A stretch of DNA of 64,000 nt from Cryptomeria japonica. Lineage: Eukaryota; Streptophyta; Pinopsida; Cupressales; Cupressaceae. The translations under genes and the position numbers were made by a program. Below the pieces are notes generated by a model that searched no databases, was not told where the DNA came from, and saw only the letters and a program-made list of their open reading frames with translations. Of this stretch, positions 59,008-64,000 are shown in pieces (the first letter of the stretch is position 1; each line of letters begins with the position of its first letter). The stretch lies in the NCBI RefSeq assembly GCF_030272615.1, contig NC_081409.1, forward strand, positions 881,228,220 through 881,292,219, in the 5' to 3' direction.

Positions 59008-59186
59008 AGAAAATTGCCTTCTCCACTCGCCTAAAAATGTGAAAATTCATGTTGACTTTTTGCTTAGCTTGGATGTCAGTACATCTAGCCATGGTAAAAG
59101 CTGAAGCAAATAAGATATCTGATAATATCGGATATACAATATTAATAAAATATTATATTAATAAAACATATACTATATTATATATG

Positions 59187-59190
<4 letters not shown>
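58390..59190 (+). repeat. Direct repeat, copy 1 (Gypsy-D protease block)
   Basis: Nearly the same as 61,763-62,578. I counted about 11 differences in 265 bp from TAGAACGCCC onward. Both copies share a one-base deletion in ISIL-ELLRMSP at about 58,558 and end with the imperfect palindrome ATATCTGATAATATCGGATAT and AT-rich DNA. Confidence 0.93.

Positions 59191-59230
<40 letters not shown>
59191..59230 (+). repeat. (AT)n microsatellite, left of the inserted segment
   Basis: About 20 AT dinucleotides. Confidence 0.97.
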
Positions 59231-59233
<3 letters not shown>

Positions 59234-59609
59234 CCCACCCAACCCAGGAACTAAGATCAACTATAGATCCCCCACAACCTCGATTCTAGCCCTTATTATA
59301 GCTTATTTGCAACTAGAATTGTTACTCTAGCCCCCTACTATTCTAAATGGGCTCCCCGACCGAGTCGGCTTGGGGGTGGGCTAGCAACTATCGAGTGGAG
59401 GGGGGTCCCAGCTTGGGCGTCACTAATGAACTGATGCCCCCTTACTATTCTAAAGGCAGGCAAATGCCCCCAATTAATTAATCAGTTCGATAGAATTGTA
59501 GGGCGAGTCCATAGACCCATAGAATAGTAGGGGGAATCAGCTCACTGACCCTACTATTCTATGCGGCTCTACTCTTTTCTATGGATACCCCCACCCTTTG
59601 GAACCATAG

Positions 59610-59612
<3 letters not shown>
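59231..59612. mobile_element. Segment inserted in a TA microsatellite (possible Micron-like MITE)
   Basis: 382 bp of clearly higher GC than its surroundings, starting GTTCCCACCC and ending GGAACCATAGAAC, with (AT)n or (TA)n on both sides. It has four copies of CCCxTACTATTCTA (59,332, 59,442, 59,549, and inverted at 59,518). No transposase. Terminal inverted identity is only GTTC/GAAC, perhaps extended imperfectly. Non-autonomous elements that insert in TA microsatellites are known in plants (the rice Micron family); identity with these is inference from position only. Confidence 0.4.
59518..59563. repeat. Perfect 15-bp inverted repeat (hairpin)
   Basis: CATAGAATAGTAGGG at 59,518-59,532 and its exact reverse complement at 59,549-59,563, with a 16-base loop. 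Confidence 0.92.
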
Positions 59613-59647
<35 letters not shown>

Positions 59648-59662
59648 TTATTTATTTATTTT
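59613..59662 (+). repeat. (TA)n and (TATT)n microsatellite
   Basis: TA dinucleotides to about 59,642, then TATT repeats. Confidence 0.97.
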
Positions 59663-61200
59663 TTGATAATGAAAGAAAAAAATATAACCATAAAATTGAA
59701 ATGGTAGTGGAATTTTTTTGTAAAGTCACCCGTGCAACAACTAGGCAAAATTTGTCATCCACACAGGGCCAAAAATGGTACCAGTAAACCGTCGTTATAC
59801 TCGTTTTTAAAAAGTTGTGAGTTGCACATCTTCCTGAATTTTTCTTCTCCGTGGTAGAACAAAACGCTTTCGAATGTCTTACCAGACTTGTTATTTCTTT
59901 TGACCAGCGTAAAATTAGATTTGACATTGACATACGCAGTAGAACATTGATGTCTGATTGAGATCAAATTGCTTTCAAATCTAATATAATTTATTCCTAA
60001 TTTCCTTGGTATTTCCAAATTAAACAGCAAGCGTGTTTGTCAATCCAAATAATTTATAGTGCACATGAAATTCAGGTTGTGAATACGCCATTCAAATCCA
60101 TCTCTGTCAATGCCCCTTTCTTTTTAAGTGTAGGAAATTCGGGTAGGGTGAATTCTTATTAAAATGTTGGGAAAACAAAATTCCACACAATTAAGAAAGA
60201 AATATGAAACTTTCCAAGTGTCTATTTCAAATTCTAAGTCTACACTTAGAAAGAAAGAAATATGAAACTTTCTGTAATGAGTGTTATGCACGCAAAAAGA
60301 AAGCAGTGTAAAATCCACGGGAAGCGAAACCTCCGCCCTCCTCACTCGCTGTCTGAATACATCTTCCCTTGCCCACTAATATTACACGAATGTAATAATA
60401 ATTTATCTTTTGTCACAAATATGAGTCAACCTCCAACAAATTCTTTATTGTTCTAATTCAAATAAACTGGCTATTATTAATCTATGTACACACTAATTTA
60501 CTTGAAAATGGGTTTAGGTTGGCATACTAAGACATGTCTTAAGATAGTAGGATACAAATCATTAGGTATTAAGGATTCATAATAATGATGATCATTAGAG
60601 CATCAAATTCATATTTAGCAAAGCAATATAACATTTATAATATAATTTGCATCATCATCTCAAAGTATAGATACTAATGTCTCATCATAGTTTGCATCAA
60701 CATCTCAAAGGATAGATACTAATGTCTCATCATTCAATTAGTGCAAAGACAAAAAGGCGGGGAGAGGTGCATAATGTTCAAGAGAGATTAAAGCACTTCA
60801 ATTCTAGCCCAACAAGTTTCTAAAGGTGTTCATTGACACTATTCAATATTAAATAGGCTAAATGTTTGATGCAAATGAAATTGTCATGTCTATGTATGCA
60901 CACATGATAGCATTACAAAATAATAACTAGGATCACAATTGTCAACCAATAAGGGTAGAACAACTATTTTTGCATGTGGAGAAAAAACAACTTGAGATTT
61001 TGAGGTGGTATCAAATGATCAACCAAATACACTCTCAAGCAAGAGTTGAGAAATTGAGGAAAGAGTAGAAGTAGAGAAGAAAATAGAACAAAGGAAGCAA
61101 GTCCAGAAAAGGAGAAAGAGCCATTTTGTTGCTATGAATGATACTTAGTGCCATTTCATAAATGCATGATTTTTTCTCTTAATGGATGTTGTATTTATGG
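59663..61200. other. No identified gene; one protein-like minus frame
   Basis: Minus 60,030-59,755 reads 91 residues beginning MLFNLEIPRKLGINYIRFES with no repeat character. It is followed in another frame by VDDKFCLVVARVTLQKNS. It may be a fragment of an unrecognised gene, but it is short and I see no splice sites that extend it. The rest (60,480-61,200) is AT-rich with a duplicated phrase CATCATCTCAAAG(T/G)ATAGATACTAATGTCTCATCAT at about 60,652 and 60,699. Confidence 0.35.
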
Positions 61201-61762
61201 CTCTTTTGTCTATTAAATATGAATCAAGTATATCTACTCTTCCATTTTTTATGAAAATTGATTTTGGATGTCATTTATTTTGCAAGATATAAAGGTATAT
61301 GTCCTTTCAAAGTGGTTGAATTGTCACTTTTGGTTGGCCTTTATGGGTGATCCATATGGGAGAATTTGAAGGCTGTGACTCATGTCTAAGTCACTTAGTT
61401 TATTGTATTCTCCTCCCAACAATGAAGGGTCTGTGGCATATTATGCCTAACATACAAAATAGGTACCCCTAGTAGAATGTCACTTGCAAAGCTCCTCAAG
61501 ACCTCTATATAATCTCTACATTCATTGATGTTTTCTTTCATAAAAGTCTTTTAGTTTGGATGTTGGTTTTTCTCTCTATTTTCAAACTCATTTTTAAAGC
61601 AAAGAAACACCTTCTAAAATCTCAAAGGTTTTTCCACAAGTCGCCATTGATCCCATGCCTTAGGAACTTCTTAGACTATTTTGGCTATCAATAGTTCTTT
61701 TTTGGCATGCCCGGTGGGACCCTAGAGTTCTTTTTCTAGTTGATAATTCTATTAGCTAGATG
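61201..61762 (+). mobile_element. Possible LTR/leader remnant of a Gypsy-D relative
   Basis: The plus strand has CCTCTATATAATCTCTACATTCATTG (TATA-like, ~61,501-61,526) and, at ~61,703, TTTGGCATGCCCGGTGGGAC, a phrase common in leaders of plant LTR retrotransposons. It then passes directly into the gag-protease block at 61,763. This looks like an internally deleted element. The assignment is tentative. Confidence 0.4.
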
Positions 61763-62578
61763 ATGTGGTCAATCATAAGGATTCAAGAGTAGAACGCCCC
61801 ATGTGTGGTTGCTAGTTGTAAATCCAAGATAGTATTAAAAGGAGCTCCTCAAAATCCTCCTAAGTCAACAACCACAAGTCAGTACAACCTCTTTGACCAT
61901 CTTGGAAAAACAGCTGCACAAATATCAATCTAGAACTTTTGAGAATGTCTCCCATGAACAGAGTTGTCCTAGATAAAGCTTTGGCAGACTCTATTGTGCC
62001 TACTAATATTGATGTCGACCAATTTCAATCTAGGGTAGGGCATCTCGCCACCTCCCAACATGTTTCTTTCACAAACAATGACATCCCCCATGATAAACCA
62101 AAACATAATAATCCCTTGCACCTTGAAGTATTTGTCCATAATTGCAAAATCAAATAAATACTGATAGACAATGGACCGCACCTAAATATTTGTACTTTGA
62201 GAATCCTAATTGCTCTTAGATTATTTGAAAGTGACATAGATACTTCTAGGAGGATAACAATAAAGGCTTATCATGATGGTGAGCAACCATCCAAAGAAGT
62301 ACTCATGTTGCCTATCAAACTGGGTCCAATTACAGAAAAGGGTATGTGGAGGATCACGAGAGGCCAAAAAGTGGTGATTTAAAGAAAATTGCCTTCTCCA
62401 CTCGCCTAAAAATGTGAAAAATTTATGTTGACTTTTTGCTTAGCTTGGATGTCAGTACATCTAGCCAAGGTAAAAATCCAAGAAAATTAGATATCTGATA
62501 ATATCGGATATCCAATATTAATAAAATATTATATTAATAAAGCATATACTATATTATATATGATATAATATATGATAT
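61763..62578 (+). repeat. Direct repeat, copy 2 (Gypsy-D protease block)
   Basis: Second copy of 58,390-59,190. It includes the protease region (LHLEVFVHNCKIK-stop-ILIDNGPHLNICTLR) with an extra TAA at 62,155 and an intact active-site-like ILIDNG. After the shared AT-rich end it runs into the 357-bp tandem repeat instead of a TA microsatellite. Confidence 0.92.
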
Positions 62579-62593
62579 ATATTACATATAATT

Positions 62594-63480
62594 TAACAGG
62601 TTGTATCTTAGAATTGGTGGCACCTACGAATGATTTGTTTAAACCTATTGGGTCATTTGAGGGCTACCTACAATAACTTGTCTAAGATTTTAAGGATTCC
62701 GAGCGGTTTTCGTAGGGCAATGATTTTTGAGTTGACGAAAAACTCATCACATGCATTCAATGAAAAGTTGCCATGAAGCCAATTTCTCATTCTACTCATC
62801 ATGGGCATGAATGATGGTTCCAACATGTCCAATTAGGCATTCTTACCCTAGGCATGCTCCTATTTTGCCCCCCCACTTAGCTAAACACTCAAAGCCATAC
62901 CCTATTGACATCATCCCTTGAGCGCCCTAAGTGTGAAAATTGTTAAAATTTAACAGGTTATATCTCAAAATCTGTGGCTTCTACAAATGATTTGTTTGAA
63001 CCTACAGTGTCATGTGAGGGCTACCTATAATATCTTGTCTCGAATTTTCAAGATTTAGATCAGTTTTCGTAGGGTAACGATTTTTTAGTTGATGAAAAAT
63101 CGTAAGATGCATTCAATGAAAATTTTCCATAGAGCCAATTTCTCATTCTTCTCATCATGGGCGCGAATTGTTTGTTCCAACACATCTAGTAAGGCATTCT
63201 TACCCATGGAATTCTCCTTCCTTTCCCCCCCACTTGGTCGAATGCTTAGGGACATGCCCTAATGGTATCATCCCTTGAGCGCCCTAAGTGTGAAAAATTA
63301 TCAAAATTTGATAGGTTGTATCTAGGAATCAGTGGCACCTACTAATGATTTGCTTGAATCTATAAGATCACTTAAGGGCTGCCTATAATAGCCCATCTCA
63401 TATTTTCATGATTCAGAGTGGTTTTCGTAGGGCAGCGATTTTTATTTTTTTCAGTTGAAGAAAAAATAGTTAGACTGATT
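62594..63480 (+). repeat. Tandem repeat, ~357-bp monomer, about 2.5 copies
   Basis: Monomers start at 62,594, 62,951 and 63,309 (periods 357 and 358). Conserved landmarks in each are TAACAGGTT(G/A)TATCT, GTGGC(A/T)(C/T)CTAC, TTTTCGTAGGGCAACGATTTT and, in the two full copies, CATCCCTTGAGCGCCCTAAG. The copies are clearly diverged. The third breaks off after TCAATGAAAAGTTTTTC. Similarity to a known satellite could not be judged. Confidence 0.9.
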
Positions 63481-63507
63481 CAATGAAAAGTTTTTCACAT
63501 GCAATCC

Positions 63508-63575
63508 ATTTGGCGCATGCCAAATTTGGAGAGCGCCAAATTTGGAGAGTGCAAAATTTGGCACACGCCAAATTG
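63508..63575 (+). repeat. Short repeats of GCCAAATTTGGAGAG
   Basis: Three near-copies of CCAAATTTGGAGAG-like sequence with the self-complementary core CCAAATTTGG, at 63,518, 63,534 and (as CAAAATTTGG) 63,551. Confidence 0.8.
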
Positions 63576-63633
63576 GCTCTATAAACCATTTTAAAATTCA
63601 CCAAACATAGAGATAGGGACATATAGGAGGGGA

Positions 63634-63686
<53 letters not shown>

Positions 63687-63694
63687 AGAGAGAG

Positions 63695-63728
<34 letters not shown>

Positions 63729-64000
63729 GGGAGAGAGAGAGAGAGAAATGAAAAATAGAGATAGAGAGGGAGGAACAATAGAGATAGGGAGATATATGAG
63801 GGGAGGGAAAGAGAGAGTGAGAGAGAGGGAAAGAGGGAAAGAGAGAGTGAGAAAAAGGGGAAGAGGGAAAGAGAGGGAAATAGGGAAAGAGAGAGTGAGA
63901 GAGAGGGAAAGAGGGAAAGAGAGGGAGAGAGAGAGAGTGACATAGAGGGAAAGAGAGGGAGAGAAAGAGAGTAGAAGAAAGGAAGTTGGGAAGGAGAGAG
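63634..64000 (+). repeat. GA-rich purine tract, (GA)n and complex units
   Basis: Pure (GA)n at about 63,638-63,682 and 63,700-63,726, then mixed GGGAAAGAG and AGAGAGTGAG units to the window end. The phrase GAGATAGGGACATATAGGAGG at 63,610 recurs at 63,780 with small changes, so a unit of about 170 bp has been duplicated. One strand is almost all purine. Open frames across it on either strand are repeat artefacts. Confidence 0.95.

Noticed and set aside
63470-63943. 157-residue Ser/Leu-rich minus ORF and matching Glu/Arg-rich plus ORF
   Set aside because: Both are direct translations of the GA/CT repeat; no complexity beyond the repeat.

Overview
This window looks like plant nuclear DNA from a large, repeat-filled genome. 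It is AT-rich and dominated by decayed plant-type LINE, Ty1/copia and Ty3/gypsy retroelements, with at most one candidate host gene in 64 kb. The density and age of the elements, the interstitial telomere-like DNA and the large gypsy element would fit a gymnosperm or another plant with a giant genome, but that is inference; nothing here fixes the species.

Layout. 1-7.7 kb: AT-rich DNA with a tRNA-derived SINE (about 1.77-2.10 kb) and an ORF1-only LINE remnant (3.58-5.09 kb). 7.70-14.24 kb: an almost complete L1-like LINE on the plus strand with a perfect 20-bp target-site duplication. It carries ORF1, an ORF2 (endonuclease, reverse transcriptase, zinc knuckle, RNase H) and a further unrecognised ORF before the poly(A). 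14.2-20.3 kb: microsatellites, a minus-strand LINE ORF1 relic, degenerate CCCTAA-like DNA and two more minus-strand LINE fragments. 20.64-21.95 kb: the only candidate host gene (minus strand), a 350-residue ORF followed by a probable spliced coding exon in another frame.

23.6-52.8 kb: a three-level nest. Copia-A (plus) is split inside gag-pol by Gypsy-C (minus, 24,983-49,084, with 1.46-1.47 kb LTRs). Gypsy-C is in turn split inside pol by Copia-B (plus, 35,565-41,401, TSD ATGTG). Reading frames resume across both junctions when the inserts are removed. Without Copia-B, Gypsy-C is about 18 kb. On the strand opposite its gag-pol, between the end of pol and the 3' LTR, it carries a frame-preserved reading frame of about 650 codons with a plant mobile domain (PMD) and a Gly/Arg-rich, coiled-coil tail.

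54.3-64 kb: the 3' end of another copia element (minus) with an extra coiled-coil ORF; a gypsy gag-protease relic (plus) whose protease block recurs about 3.4 kb downstream with the same frameshift; an inserted-looking segment lying inside a TA microsatellite; a 357-bp tandem repeat; and a GA-rich purine tract.

Almost every element ORF is broken mainly by TAG and TGA codons where TGG, CAG, CAA or CGA would be expected, the pattern left by deamination of methylated cytosine. The strongest candidates for something new are the antisense PMD gene of Gypsy-C, the third ORF of the LINE and the coiled-coil ORF of the minus-strand copia. All homology calls and divergence counts were made by eye from the sequence, without database searches.
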